Source: Flavobacterium sp.
Lineage (GTDB): Bacteria > Bacteroidota > Bacteroidia > Flavobacteriales > Flavobacteriaceae
Length of the DNA: 64,000 bases
Direction of reading: 5' to 3'
Assembly (NCBI GenBank): GCA_016718345.1
Contig: JADKDN010000004.1
Location: 62,001-126,000 of the forward strand
The notes under the pieces were generated by a model. It did no database searches and was not told the DNA's origin. It worked only from the letters and a program-made list of their open reading frames with translations. The position numbers and the translations under genes were made by a program. Positions 9,184-20,077 of the stretch are shown here, piece after piece; the first letter of the stretch is position 1; the number at the start of each line of letters is the position of its first letter.

Positions 9184-11363
9184 GAGTACTTTTTCTGTGG
9201 CTTGGGAAGATGTAAGGTATTCTTTGTTTTTGCAGAATATTTTAATTATGCCGATTTTAAGGCATTTTGGTATAATTCTGATTATTTGGCTTTGATTATG
9301 AATATCAAAGTCAATACGAATCCTGTTGGGATTGGTTCTGTTTTGCAAAAAACAAGTTCCTATTGATGATATAAATGAATGTTTAAATGCTTACAAACTG
9401 ACGGATATTTCTGCCTATTCTTCAAAATTTTATTTATATAAAAATAAATTGAACAATATTATTCAATATCTTATAACAGCAAAAAAATGTGAAGACATTA
9501 ATAATTTTAATTATGAAGATCCATGGGAAAGAGGTGAAATCCGAAAGGTTGATGTAGTACCTTTTTTAAAAAAATTACAACAATTAATTGAGAAAGAAAA
9601 GAGTAATTATATAAAACGTAAATATGCTTTTTTAACTATTAGAGTAGCATATTATAGTGGCGATTACAATTTGGTAAATTCACTTTTTAAAAAACATTTT
9701 GCTTCTGGTAAAAAAGATTATTTGTATTATTGGTCACTGTACTTTAATGCTTTTAAAAATAATAATGCAAGTATTGATATTTCTAATATTATGGCATATT
9801 CACCAGAAAAAAAATATGCGAGTTATTTTTATTTTAACAATCAATTTAAGCTTGAAAGCGCTTTAGTTAATTCAAAAACAAAGCAGGAAATTGCAAATGT
9901 TTATGCTTATGCGTCAGTTCAACGTTTAGAACCAAATCTTGATTATCTGAAAGAAATTTATACAAATAGTAATAAGTCAAGAATTTTGCTTTTGTTAAGA
10001 GAAATCAATAAAATTGAAGATTGGGTTTATCACCTTATTATACAAATTATTTACCTTCTATGAATTTGCTACATACTGGTGGGTGAAAGTCCGAACAGTT
10101 TATTCTACACAAAAATTGCGTGAACGTTCGGAAAAGACAGGTTGTATGCACAACAAGTTCTGGATTTTGTTAATTCGGTGGATTGTTCAAAAATTGATAA
10201 TGTTTCACTTTGGAAAGCAGCACAAATTCAATTACTCTTTATTACTAGAGATTATGAAACTTGCTTGCAAAAAATTGATGTATTTGTAAAAAAATATTCA
10301 AATGAAAAAATAGTTACTCAAATTGAGAAAATAAAAGCTTTATGCATCATTTCAAATCAAGAGGTTGGAAAGGCGATTATCAAAGAAGAAGTAAAGCCTA
10401 TCATTTTAAAATATCTTAATGATGAACGATTTTTATTTTCTCTTGGACGTGAATTGGAATTTCGAAATAGCCTGCCCATGCAATGGCTTTAATTGCTTTT
10501 GGAAATCAAAAAATTACAAATAGTTATAGTGATTATTATTCTAATTCAGTAGAATGGCAAGGTAATCGATTAAAAGCATCCGGTAATTTGAAATATTTTT
10601 ATGAGTATTTTGATTATTTAGATTTTGTTTACAGTGCTAATGAATTGCAAATTGTAATCAATAAATTAAATACAACTATTGATGATAATTTTAGAAAAAC
10701 TATTTACAGTCAATTACTTAAGGCAAAATTACTTGATTGATTTGGGGACAAAATATATCAGAGAAAACAGATTGACATTAGCGAAAAAACGTTTAAATCT
10801 CTTGAGAAAAATATTGGGATGAAAACTATAATTCGTGGGAAAGAGATAAGTATGAAGAGTATTATGCATTTGATAAAAATCCATTTTATGATTTAAAGCA
10901 TACCGAAAGTTTTATTCCTCATAAAGACAAATTTATAGTTACAAAATTATCGGTTACACAGCATTTGATCAAATATCTTAAAATCGCTAACAATCCAAAA
11001 AATATATATAGGGATTACTATTATTTTCTAATTGCTAATTGCTATCTGAGCATGACACAATATGGAAATTCCTGGATGATGCGCCGATATAATTCAACTT
11101 CAGATTTTAACCAAGGTAATAACGAATCTTATATTGATGAAATTGAATATCGTAACGGAAATCAGGCGCAAAAATATTATCATTTAGCATATAAAAATGC
11201 TAAAACCGATAAATTTAAAGCATTGTGTTTACGAATGGAAGATTATGCAAAAGATAATGTTTCAAGTAATTTTGAAAAGCTTAAAAAGGCTTATCCAAAT
11301 TATTATAATGATTTGTCTAATTGTGATAATTTGGAAGAATTTTTCAATTCACGAAAAAAATAA
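9184..11363 (+). pseudogene. large TPR-like hypothetical protein, multiply frameshifted
   Basis: Pieces in all three frames join into one Flavobacterium hypothetical protein of about 720 residues. In order they are AWEDVRYSLFLQN, ADFKAFWYNSDY, FDYEYQSQYESCWDWF, PIDDINECLNAYKLTDI (from about 9356), a helical-repeat region with FLTIRVAYYSGDYNLVNSLF near 9630, YAQQVLDFVNSVDCSKIDN near 10150, ALIAFGNQKITNSYSD near 10490, and a C-terminal IEYRNGNQAQKYYHLAYKNA near 11145. At least six frameshifts are needed. The N-terminal signal peptide expected for this family is missing at the junction with the previous gene. The helical repeats suggest a scaffold; no catalytic motif is visible. Confidence 0.6.
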
Positions 11364-11389
11364 AACTCCAATCTAAATAGGAGCTTTTT
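11362..11389 (+). terminator. weak terminator, 3' end of the TPR-like gene
   Basis: CTCC and GGAG arms within an A-run/T-run pair, followed by TTTTT. Short stem. Confidence 0.4.
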
Positions 11390-11393
11390 AACT

Positions 11394-11938
11394 TTAAACA
11401 AATAACAGAATCAACAATGGTACAATTAAACCGCCAAAGCCAATTTCCAGCCACGTTTCCCAAAAGTATTTTTTCCTACTTGAATCATAATAGCCCCTGT
11501 TATGGCTATAGTAATTAATGATAAACCAAAAATATCGCTATAATAAATCCACCAATTCGAAGTGTTTTTGTGCAACTTCATGGCTTGGCTGATTATCGGA
11601 GTTTTAATGAAAGTGGTAATTTCACCTTCACCTGTTTTCATGTCAATTTCTACATCATTTTTTTCGAAAGAAATTTTTATAGTTCCTTTTTTTACATTGT
11701 GTCGTCGAATTTTGTCATCAATACCTAATGTTTTCCCTAAAGAGTCTACAAATGTCTCGTTGATTTTATCTTCAGACGGTAAATTTATTTTTATTGCTTT
11801 GGTTTCAATTGTATATTTTTCTGGATGCCAATGTTCTCTATGGTTCATCATGATTCCTGAAAAGGCGAATGAAATAATTAATCCCATGTAAAAATAGCCT
11901 AAGTCGCGGTGTAAATTTCTGATGGTAGCTTGTTTCAT
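11394..11938 (-). pseudogene. PepSY-associated membrane protein, frameshifted at the C-terminus
   Basis: A small PepSY-TM protein (about 180 residues). TM1 near residues 13-31 (LGYFYMGLIISFAFSGIMMN) is followed by a periplasmic PepSY-like domain containing VEIDMKTGEGEI, then the MKLHKN motif and TM2 (IFGLSLITIAITGAIMI). The uncorrected frame ends at 11426 after KLALAV. Shifting by one base near 11440 gives GFGGLIVPLLILLFV, a third membrane segment ending at 11394, as expected for the family. It starts immediately after the TonB-receptor stop, so the two form an iron-uptake operon; it probably assists ferric-siderophore reduction or transport in the inner membrane. Confidence 0.75.
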
Positions 11939-11939
11939 T

Positions 11940-14140
11940 TTAAAATTTATAGGATAATGTGGTTGTAATCATTCTTGGGGCAATTGGTGTAACCGTATTG
12001 TCATCATAGACATAGTAACTTGTTATGTTTGCCAAGTTAGACAGTTTTGTTCTTACAGAAAATTGCTTGATTGTATAGCCCAATGAAGCGTCAAACTGTA
12101 AAAATCCATCCACAGGAATTGGTGTTCTTGCGAGTTCAGCTTCTGTTGATGCGTTGTTAGGTCTCAATCTACCACCTAAACGATTTCCTATGTATGTTGA
12201 TTGAAATCCTATTTCCAGCCCTTTAAATAAGTTGTTTTCAAAAGTATAAAATATACTAGCATTGGCGGTGTTTTTTGGAGAAAAACGAAGATACGTCCCA
12301 GTATTGTAAATATTGCTTTTAGTATATTTTGTTTCGTTAAAACTATATCCAGCTAAAATTCTAAAACTTTTATAATATCCAGTTATATCCAGTTCAACCC
12401 CTTTACTAGAGTAGGAGCCAGCTAATTCTTTGATATTAGTATTTGTATTTCCGTTACTGAAATCGGTTTGTGCTAGGTTACCATAATCAATTAGATAAGT
12501 GGTGATGTTAGCTGTAAGTTGCCCTTTGAAAAATTCATTTTTTAAACCAACATCATATTGATCAATGGTAGAGTGGGGTAATGCTTCTAGATTTTTGTCG
12601 GTACCTGTATTTAGTACGAATGAATCAGAATAACTCGCAAATAAAGAGTGGTTTTTAGTTGGCTGATATAGTATTCCTAGTTTTGAAGAAATAATATTGT
12701 CATTGGTTGCTGTTTCTACATTTGCATTAGTAGAATAGGTTAATGTATTGGTGATGTTTTCAAGATAATTGTATCTAATTCCTCCTAACAGTTTAACTTT
12801 TTCAAAAATTGAAATTAAATCCTGAAAATAAATTCCAGCTCTTTTAATATCCGAAATAGAGTTGGTGTTTTTGTCCATAAGTGGCTCTATTGTAGAAGTA
12901 TATGATGCGTTTTTAGAAATAACAACTGTTGGATTATATATATTTATTTTATCATAATTGGTAATATTTTTAAAAGCCAATGTTGCTGTTGAACTTCTAT
13001 CTGCATCTGCGCCAAATAATACAGTATGAGTGATGTTCCCTGTTTTGAATTTTCCTGTCAAATCTACTTCTGCAATACTATAATCTTGTTTGGTATCTGT
13101 TTTTTGAACACCTCTAGTCCAATCTCCATTAGCTTGAACCAAGTTGGTGCTGTTTGGTCTTAAACTTGATAGTAAATTAGTTGTATATCCTTGATACGAA
13201 AACAATCCTTTTAATTTCCAATTAGAATTCAATTGATGGTTTAAAGTTGCTGAAAAACCTTGTTGCTTGGAGTTGAATTTGCCCCAGTCAAATCCTAAAA
13301 ATGAATTTCTTGGCAATTCAATTACTTTGTAATTAATAGTGGCTAATCCAAAATCCGGTGTTCTTGAATCTTTAGTATAATCGGCTTCAATTAATAAATC
13401 TGTTTTTTTAGAAATATCAATTAAAAAAGAAGGATTAAAAAATATTCTCTCAGAACTCACCACATCTCTATAACTATTTCCTTTTTCATAGCTTGATATA
13501 AAACGATAGGCGACTGTTTTACTATTGTTTATACTACCGTAAACATCTACAGTTGGTTTGTAAAATGCATATTCAGATGCCCTTAAACTTAGTTCTCCTC
13601 CAGAGGTGAATTTTGGTTTTTTTGTAATTAGATTTAAAATTCCTCCGGGAGCAACGTTTCCATACAATAGAGCAGTACTACCTTTTAAAATTTCAATACT
13701 TTCCAGTGAACTAGCTTCTGGAATAATTGAACCATTGATTCGTATTCCATTTCTAAAAGTGTTTCCACCACTAAAGGTAAAACCTCTTGAACCTAATTCT
13801 TCTTGATTGTTTCCTGAGGCATTGCTTGCACCAGAAACATATACTCCATTTGCATTTTTTACTGCATCAGACAATCTTACAATTTGTTGTTGCTCAATTG
13901 TTTCTTTTCCTATTACAAATGAGGCTTGTGGTAAATCCATTGGATTTATTTCGCTTTTACCTATAGTTATGGGCTTCTTCTGTAATTTCCCAGTTATAGT
14001 AACTTCCTGTAAAATTTCCCCTTTTTGTTTTTTACAGTATCATTAGAGGCATACAATTCATAATCTTCTGTTGCTTGTTGTGCGAAAGAATTTGAGCATA
14101 TTAGAATTGTAAGGACGGATAGTAATTTAAATTTATACAT
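11940..14140 (-). pseudogene. TonB-dependent siderophore receptor, one N-terminal frameshift
   Basis: An outer-membrane receptor of about 733 residues. The corrected start at 14138-14140 gives a signal peptide ending SNSFAQ. A TonB-box-like segment EVTITGKLQKKPI follows, then the plug domain (LPQASFVIGKETIEQQQIVR, GGNTFRNGIRINGS, GSTALLYGNVAPGGILNLIT). A 22-strand barrel ends in the terminal aromatic ITTTLSYKF. The frame breaks near 14022, where AAACAAAAAGGGG appears to lack one A; otherwise the gene is complete. The PepSY gene follows directly. Two Fur-box-like palindromes lie upstream. It probably imports a ferric siderophore; the ligand is unknown. Confidence 0.88.
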
Positions 14141-14163
14141 TTATTTAGAATAATTAAAAATAA
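14141..14163 (-). promoter_or_regulatory. Fur-box-like palindrome, proximal
   Basis: TTATTTA, nine bases, then AAAATAA gives a 7-bp inverted repeat with one mismatch, abutting the receptor start codon. It shares the TTATTTAGAnTAATTA core with the distal copy. Confidence 0.5.
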
Positions 14164-14212
14164 TATTGTTTTAACGGTGCAAATATAATTACGAAAAATT
14201 AATTCGCAAAAT

Positions 14213-14235
14213 TTATTTAGACTAATTATAAATAA
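14213..14235 (-). promoter_or_regulatory. Fur-box-like palindrome, distal
   Basis: TTATTTA, the spacer GACTAATTA, then TAAATAA forms a perfect 7-bp inverted repeat 72 bp upstream of the proximal copy. Similar AT-rich 7-9-7 palindromes precede iron-uptake genes in flavobacteria. Iron/Fur control of the TonB receptor operon is inferred. Confidence 0.55.
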
Positions 14236-14278
14236 AAATTAAAAAAAGATTTTAAGATGTTAAATACGAGATAATTAG

Positions 14279-14316
14279 AAAAAAAAAAAACTTGCATGTT
14301 TGAGCAAGTTTTTACA
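14279..14316 (-). terminator. terminator of the DUF6265-like gene
   Basis: On the minus strand AACTTGCTC pairs with the later GCAAGTT, followed by a run of about 12 T. It lies 20-60 bp past the 3' end of the minus-strand lipoprotein gene. Confidence 0.7.
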
Positions 14317-14336
14317 GTTTTTGAGTCTAAACTATT

Positions 14337-14809
14337 CTAATTTTTCTTCATAGAATAGTTTTCTGTACTTTTTTTCCTTGTTGTATTCCAGAAATAGTAG
14401 CAATTAGATTGTTGTTGCTTGCCTTTTTGTACATAATTTTTTGAGGATAATCATGTGATGGATTTTCAAAAACACAATTATTTTCTGTTATAGAAGTTAA
14501 TTTAAAATCAATGGATTTGTCGTTATTCTCTCCAACTATTTTTGCAGAATAGGTAATTATATCATTCTTTTGAGTACGTAGAATAGTTTCATCATGTAGG
14601 GTATCTTCTTCTTTTATAAAATAACTTTTGGCAGAAAATGTACTGTCATTTTCTTTTATCCAAATTTCTTTCAAAGTTCCATTGGGCATTTTATTTTCCC
14701 AATTTCCGATTAGCCAATTTATTTTTTCCAGTTGCTCATATTTTTTACCTGATTTACTCTGGCAGGAAACTAATAATAGGAATGCAACAATTTTAATAGT
14801 AAATTTCAT
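14337..14809 (-). CDS. DUF6265-like lipoprotein
   Basis: A secreted lipoprotein of about 155 residues (signal FLLLVSCQS, lipobox LVSC). The body has the pattern INWLIGNWENKMPNGTLKEI, then WIKENDSTFSAKSYF, and a later FENPSHDYPQKIMY, matching the DUF6265 family (lipocalin-like beta barrel). The uncorrected frame stops at 14348 after QKTIL. A one-base shift in the A-rich stretch near 14375 gives a tail ending MKKN at 14337, closer to homologues as I remember them. Function unknown. Confidence 0.7.
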
Positions 14810-14880
14810 AGGACAATTTTAAACAGTACAATACTATAAAAATTCTGTCAACTTAGCACGGTCAACTGAAGACTTTTTAC

Positions 14881-14888
14881 TATTTTTG
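14881..14888 (+). promoter_or_regulatory. TAnnTTTG -7 element upstream of prfA
   Basis: TATTTTTG matches the -7 consensus and lies 24 bp before the prfA ATG at 14913. The -33 TTG is not clear. Confidence 0.45.
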
Positions 14889-14912
14889 CACTCCAAAATA
14901 CAAATTGAAAGC

Positions 14913-15986
14913 ATGTTAGAAAGATTGCAATATGTAAAACAACGTTTCGACGAAATATCCGATTTGATTATTCAACCTGATGTTATTGCCGACCAAAAGC
15001 GTTATGTACAGTTAAATCAAGAATATAAAAGTTTAAAAGCGTTGATGGACAAACGTGAAGAACTTATAAATATTACTGGAAATATTGAGGAAGCCAACGA
15101 AATTATTTCTGATGGTTCTGATGCAGAAATGGTTGAGATGGCCAAAATACAATTGGAAGAAGCAAAAGGAAGATTACCAGAACTAGAGGAGGAAATTAAA
15201 TTTATGTTGATTCCTAAAGATCCTGAAGATGCTAAAAATGTAATGGTAGAAATCCGCGCAGGAACTGGTGGAGATGAAGCTTCAATTTTTGCTGGAGATT
15301 TATACAGAATGTACACTAAATATTGTGAAAATCGAGGATGGAGAACTTCTGTAGTTGATATGAATGAAGGAACTTCTGGTGGTTTTAAAGAGGTTATTTT
15401 TGAAGTTACAGGTGAGGATGTTTATGGAACTTTAAAATTTGAAGCAGGAGTACACCGTGTTCAGCGAGTTCCTCAAACTGAGACACAAGGAAGGGTTCAT
15501 ACATCTGCTGCTACAGTTATGGTTTTGCCAGAAGCTGAAGAATTTGATTTTCAAATTGATATGAATGAAGTTCGTGTGGACTTTTTCTGTTCTTCTGGAC
15601 CTGGTGGGCAATCGGTAAATACAACTAAATCTGCTGTTCGTTTAACGCACATACCAACAGGATTAGTTGCACAATGTCAAGATCAAAAATCGCAACATAA
15701 GAATAAAGATAAAGCGTTAGAGGTTTTGCGTTCACGTTTGTACGAACAAGAATTAGCAAAGAAACAAGCGGAAGATGCTACTAAACGTTCTTCACAAGTA
15801 AGCTCGGGTGATCGTTCAGCGAAAATTAGAACTTATAATTACTCACAAGGTCGTGTTACTGATCACCGAATAGGCTTAGATGTTTTTGATATGGATGGTG
15901 TAATGAATGGTAAGATTCAAAAATTTGTTGACGAACTTCAATTGGTTAACAACATGGAAAAACTAAAAGAAAGCGAAGTTTTCTAA
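14913..15986 (+). CDS. prfA: peptide chain release factor 1
   Basis: RF1 hydrolyses peptidyl-tRNA at UAA/UAG stops on the ribosome. From the ATG at 14913 the protein is 357 residues, normal for RF1. The N-terminal coiled domain is followed by VEIRAGTGGDEASIFAGDLY near residue 110 and VHRVQRVPQTETQGRVHTSA near 190. The catalytic GGQ lies in CSSGPGGQSVNTTKSAVRLT near residue 225. The stop-recognition region near residues 180-190 is typical of RF1. The family start is MLERLQYVKQRF; an in-frame upstream extension to 14886 has no support. Intact, and a useful sign that not every gene here carries errors. Confidence 0.96.
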   Translation: MLERLQYVKQRFDEISDLIIQPDVIADQKRYVQLNQEYKSLKALMDKREELINITGNIEEANEIISDGSDAEMVEMAKIQLEEAKGRLPELEEEIKFMLIPKDPEDAKNVMVEIRAGTGGDEASIFAGDLYRMYTKYCENRGWRTSVVDMNEGTSGGFKEVIFEVTGEDVYGTLKFEAGVHRVQRVPQTETQGRVHTSAATVMVLPEAEEFDFQIDMNEVRVDFFCSSGPGGQSVNTTKSAVRLTHIPTGLVAQCQDQKSQHKNKDKALEVLRSRLYEQELAKKQAEDATKRSSQVSSGDRSAKIRTYNYSQGRVTDHRIGLDVFDMDGVMNGKIQKFVDELQLVNNMEKLKESEVF

Positions 15987-16243
15987 TCTTTACGAAATAA
16001 AATTCCAATAAATGAATTCTGATTAATTTCAGAGTTTTTAGTATTATATTTATAGCTAATTTTGTACGAAAAATATTTTGGCGATATTCGGAAACTACAA
16101 GAAAAACTGGATTTACTAATTCAGTTTTCAGTGAAAAATAAGAATGAAATCCCTTTTTAATTATGAAACGAGAGCGAAAAATTTATGATTTAGCTTTTAA
16201 AACTTTATTTTACTAAATTTGTAAAAACTAAAACATAAACAAC

Positions 16244-17392
16244 TTGAAAAAAATTACTTTAGCGTTCATTTTATTTTTATCGGTTAATTTTTCCTTTCAC
16301 AAGTAGCTGCCGAATACTTGTCGGGACTAAAATTTAACAAAAATGAGATTAGACGGAACCACAATTTATGTGAATGGTTGGGAAGATATTTACACCATAA
16401 ACACTTCAGCTAGTTCGCCATCGGCAAATTTAATTTACACATTACCTGCTGATTTTTATGCTTATAAAACCCAAAAACTAGGTAATAACTTGTTCATTCT
16501 AGTAGAAAATTGGATTGAATCTACCGATACTTTTGTTGGAATGCAAATTGTAAAATTAGATGTAACCAATATTGGAGCAGGAACACAAACCGTTATTAGT
16601 TCCTCTGATTTTATAGCTTCTTTTGCCTTGGTAGGAAATACAATGTATTATTCTAGAGAGATAGAAACAGCTCCAGATGTATATTCAACAAATATATATA
16701 GTTTTGATGCGACACAAAGTTCTCCAACATCAACTTTAGAGTATGCAAACATTGGTCTAAATGATGAAGCTGTTGACGATGTTGAAGTTTATAATAATGT
16801 TTTGTACATCTCATCTGGCGGAGCAGAAAAAATTTTAAAATTTGATTTATCGTCTAGTACAGCTGTTCCTGAAGAATATTTAAACGCTGCAGATTTAAAC
16901 TTCAATAAAGGTATTTTTATCACTTCAACAGGATATATGTATGTTACTAATGCACATGAAATTGAAAAGATAGATGTTAATAATTCTGCGGCTAATTTTG
17001 AATTTATAGGTAGTCAAACAACTTATCAAGATTCATATAACGGAAATTTGTTTCTTGCTAATTTCAGAGATGTAGTTCTAGTTGGAGATAAACTATATAT
17101 GACTTTAGAAGAACAAGGAAAAGTGTTAACTTTAACCGATGCAACACTTGGAATACCAAATTTTTCAGGAGAAACTTTAAAAATGTATCCTAATCCTATA
17201 ACATCAGACTTATTTCTAGTTAATAATACAGATTTTAATGAATTTGAGTTATTTGACACCATAGGTAAAAAAGTTAACTCAGGTAGTATTGATTCAAATA
17301 CAATAAATTTTGACCAATTAAATACGGGTATTTATTTTTTAAATTTAAAAGGAAATAATAAACAAAATACTTTTAAAATAGTAAAAAAATAA
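16244..17392 (+). pseudogene. T9SS-exported beta-propeller-like protein, frameshifted near its N-terminus
   Basis: A TTG start at 16244 gives a signal peptide (KKITLAFILFLSVNFSF) that breaks within 60 bases. Adding one base gives SFSQVAAEYLSGLKFNK, and the long frame then runs from about 16343 to the end. The body is a run of beta-propeller-type repeats (TTIYVNGWEDIYTIN, NNVLYISSGGAEKILKFDLS, TSTGYMYVTNAHEIEKIDVN, GDKLYMTLEEQGKV). The C-terminal 70 residues (MYPNPITSDLFLVNNTDFNE to the end) are a type A T9SS sorting domain. The protein would be secreted or anchored at the cell surface; its ligand is unknown. Confidence 0.75.
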
Positions 17393-17447
17393 ATTAACTT
17401 CTTTGAAATGAAATGCTTACAACTAATTTGTTTTAAAAAATAAATAG

Positions 17448-17486
17448 AAAAAATGCCATCCTAAAATTTAGTTTGGCATTTTTTTT
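17448..17486. terminator. bidirectional terminator hairpin
   Basis: AAAAAATGCCA and TGGCATTTTTT form an 11-bp stem flanked by A and T runs, after the T9SS gene and before pyrF. Confidence 0.8.
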
Positions 17487-17557
17487 CACACATAGCAAAC
17501 TTTGCAAGAAAACTTTGCGTCCCAAAATTTCGGGATTGCTGTTAAAAACATAACATA

Positions 17558-18382
17558 ATGACTACCGAACAATTAATTGAACAAATTTACCAAAAAAAAT
17601 CATTTCTCTGTATTGGGCTTGATGTCGATTTAACAAAAATCCCTCAACATTTATTAGAACTGGAAGATCCAATTTTCGAATTTAATAAAGCCATTATTGA
17701 TGCCACACATAATTTGTGTGTTTCCTATAAACCAAATACCGCTTTTTATGAAGCGTATGGAATAAAAGGTTGGCAATCATTGCAAAAAACAATCAACTAT
17801 ATCAACGAAAAATATCCAGAAATATTTACTATTGCTGATGCAAAACGAGGCGATATCGGAAATACTTCATCAATGTACGCCAAAGCTTTTTTCGAGGATT
17901 TAAATTTTGATTCGGTTACCGTTGCACCATATATGGGAAAAGATTCAGTGGAACCATTTTTGGCTTTTGAAAACAAACATACTATAATGTTGGCTTTAAC
18001 ATCAAATGAAGGAGCTTTTGATTTTCAGACATTAGAAACTAATGGGAAAGAGTTATATAAACAAGTTTTAGAAACTTCTAAAGGATGGAAAAACTCCGAA
18101 AATCTGATGTATGTTGTTGGAGCAACCAAAGCTGAATATTTTACAGAAATAAGAAAAATAATTCCAACAAGTTTTCTTTTAGTTCCTGGAGTCGGTGCTC
18201 AAGGAGGAAGTTTACAAGAGGTTTGTAAATATGGAATGAGCGATAATGTTGGATTATTAATCAATTCTTCAAGAGGTATAATTTATGCATCTAATGGAGT
18301 TGACTTTGCACAAAAAGCTAGAGAGGAAGCAATGAAAATGCAAAATGAAATGGCAGATATTTTAAATAATGATTTGTATTGA
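17558..18382 (+). CDS. pyrF: orotidine 5'-phosphate decarboxylase
   Basis: A 274-residue, group 2-type OMP decarboxylase, which makes UMP, the last step of de novo pyrimidine synthesis. It has LCIGLDVDLTKIPQHL near residue 17, the catalytic block TIADAKRGDIGNTSSMYAKA near residue 95 (the DAKRGDI lysine/aspartate array), and the phosphate-binding block LVPGVGAQGG near residue 210, then INSSRGIIYAS. It overlaps the following hydrolase gene by four bases. It lies close to prfA, as is common in flavobacteria, although a T9SS gene is interposed here. Confidence 0.95.
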   Translation: MTTEQLIEQIYQKKSFLCIGLDVDLTKIPQHLLELEDPIFEFNKAIIDATHNLCVSYKPNTAFYEAYGIKGWQSLQKTINYINEKYPEIFTIADAKRGDIGNTSSMYAKAFFEDLNFDSVTVAPYMGKDSVEPFLAFENKHTIMLALTSNEGAFDFQTLETNGKELYKQVLETSKGWKNSENLMYVVGATKAEYFTEIRKIIPTSFLLVPGVGAQGGSLQEVCKYGMSDNVGLLINSSRGIIYASNGVDFAQKAREEAMKMQNEMADILNNDLY

Positions 18383-19164
18383 TATCTTACACAATATATA
18401 ATAACGAAAAGTCAACCGAATGGGTAACTTTTGTTCATGGAGCAGGAGGAAGTTCTTCTATTTGGTTCAAACAAATCCGAGATTTCAAAAAGCAGTACAA
18501 TGTTTTATTGTTGGATTTAAGAGGGCATGGAAATTCTAAATCAACTTTAAAAACAGCGTTCAAATCAAAATATACCTTTTCAGATATTGCCGATGATATA
18601 ATAGAAGTTCTTGATTTTTTAGAAATTCAAAAATCTCATTTTGTTGGGATTTCATTAGGGACTATCTTGATTCGTCAATTGGCTGAAATGCAGCCCCATC
18701 GGGTAGAGACTATGATACTTGGCGGAGCAATTCTGAGGATGAATTTTCGGTCTCAAATATTAATGAGACTAGGCAACATGTTTAAATATGTATTGCCGTA
18801 TTTGGTATTGTATCGATTTTTTGCTTTTGTAATTATGCCCAATAAAAATCACAAGCAATCCAGACTTTTATTTATAAATGAAGCCAAGAAGTTGTGTCAA
18901 AAAGAATTTATAAGATGGTTTAAACTTACCGCTGAAATTAATCCTATACTAAAATGGTTTAGGCAAGTAGAGTTAGAAATCCCAACGTTTTATATTATGG
19001 GAGAAGAAGATTATATGTTTTTGTCTTCGGTGAGTGAGGTGGTAAAGCGACATTATAAATCTTCAAAACTATTTGTTATAGCTGGCTGTGGTCATGTTGT
19101 AAATGTGGAGCAGCCAATTATTTTTAATACCAATGCGATTTTGTTTCTTCAATCTTTGAAATAA
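18379..19164 (+). CDS. alpha/beta hydrolase
   Basis: A 261-residue alpha/beta-hydrolase-fold protein. It has the oxyanion-hole block FVHGAGGSSSIW near residue 18, DLRGHGNSK near 46, the nucleophile elbow VGISLGT near residue 93 (serine), an acidic block MGEEDYMF near 213 and the final histidine in AGCGHVVNVEQP near 238. The start is a TTG overlapping the pyrF stop (TTGA), which implies coupled translation. The substrate is unknown; homologues are labelled proline iminopeptidase or esterase without proof. Confidence 0.85.
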   Translation: MISYTIYNNEKSTEWVTFVHGAGGSSSIWFKQIRDFKKQYNVLLLDLRGHGNSKSTLKTAFKSKYTFSDIADDIIEVLDFLEIQKSHFVGISLGTILIRQLAEMQPHRVETMILGGAILRMNFRSQILMRLGNMFKYVLPYLVLYRFFAFVIMPNKNHKQSRLLFINEAKKLCQKEFIRWFKLTAEINPILKWFRQVELEIPTFYIMGEEDYMFLSSVSEVVKRHYKSSKLFVIAGCGHVVNVEQPIIFNTNAILFLQSLK

Positions 19165-19200
19165 AAAGAGCCAATACTTCCCAGCATTGGCTCTTTTTTT
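19163..19200 (+). terminator. strong terminator
   Basis: AAAAAGAGCCAAT pairs perfectly with ATTGGCTCTTTTT around ten bases, with a T tail, directly at the 3' end of the hydrolase gene. Confidence 0.9.
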
Positions 19201-19309
19201 ACTAACTCTAAAACAAATAATAAAACCTTTTATTGCTCTACAAATGTTCTAAATAATTATGAGTTAGGCTGTTAATTGTATGTTATTTTAAACTTCTTTT
19301 TATGTTAAA

Positions 19310-20032
19310 TTATTTTTTGTCTTGAAGTGCAAAAACGCTTTTTAATAAATCAGAATTTCTAGATGATAGTTTTTCTCTTATGTTTTTTTCTTCAACAGCA
19401 ATCATTTTAAAAACACCTTCCATAGCTTTTGTGGTCACATAGTCCGAAATATCTGGATTTACCTTATTCACTAATGGGATTGTGTTGTACTTTTTAATTA
19501 TTGAATTCCAAATAACATCTGCACCTACTTTCCCAACAGATTCCTGAACTATTGGATTGAATTTGGCATACAACTCTTTTGTAGTGGAATCTTTAAGGTA
19601 GCTAGTTGCGGCACTTTCATTACCTAGTAAAATTCCTTTTGCGTCAGAAATGCTTATATTTTTAATGGCATTAACAAAAATAGGAGTAGATTCTTTTACT
19701 GCATCCTCTGCAGCGCGGTTTAAGGATTTAATACCATCATCTACTAAACTGCCCATCCCTAATTTTCTTAAAGTTGTATCTACTCTTTGTAATTCTTCTG
19801 GGATTAAAATTTTTACAGCTTCATTTTTATAAAATCCGTCGATGATGGTAAGTTTAGAAACTTGTTCGGTTACTCCTTTGTTTAATGCCTCTTTTAGACC
19901 AGCACTAATGTCTACAGTATTGATAACATTGGTTACAGTAGGAGTTTTAACCTTAATTTTTTTGACTTTCTTTTTAGTTTGAGCAATCGAAATTAAGGGA
20001 ATTAAGAGCAGTACAAGTATTAGTTTTTTCAT
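19310..20032 (-). CDS. DUF4197 secreted protein
   Basis: A 240-residue protein with a signal peptide (LILVLLLIPLISIAQ) and a lysine-rich linker, then the DUF4197 domain: ISAGLKEALNKGVTEQVSKL, IDGFYKNEAVKILIPEEL, LKDSTTKELYAKFNPIVQES, and the KAMEGVFKMIAVEEKNIREK motif near the C-terminus. The family is widespread in proteobacteria and Bacteroidota and its role is unknown. The gene is intact and faces the hydrolase terminator. Confidence 0.85.
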   Translation of the reverse strand: MKKLILVLLLIPLISIAQTKKKVKKIKVKTPTVTNVINTVDISAGLKEALNKGVTEQVSKLTIIDGFYKNEAVKILIPEELQRVDTTLRKLGMGSLVDDGIKSLNRAAEDAVKESTPIFVNAIKNISISDAKGILLGNESAATSYLKDSTTKELYAKFNPIVQESVGKVGADVIWNSIIKKYNTIPLVNKVNPDISDYVTTKAMEGVFKMIAVEEKNIREKLSSRNSDLLKSVFALQDKK

Positions 20033-20077
20033 TTGAAGATATTTTTTGTTTTACTTCAAAACAAAGATTATACCGTT

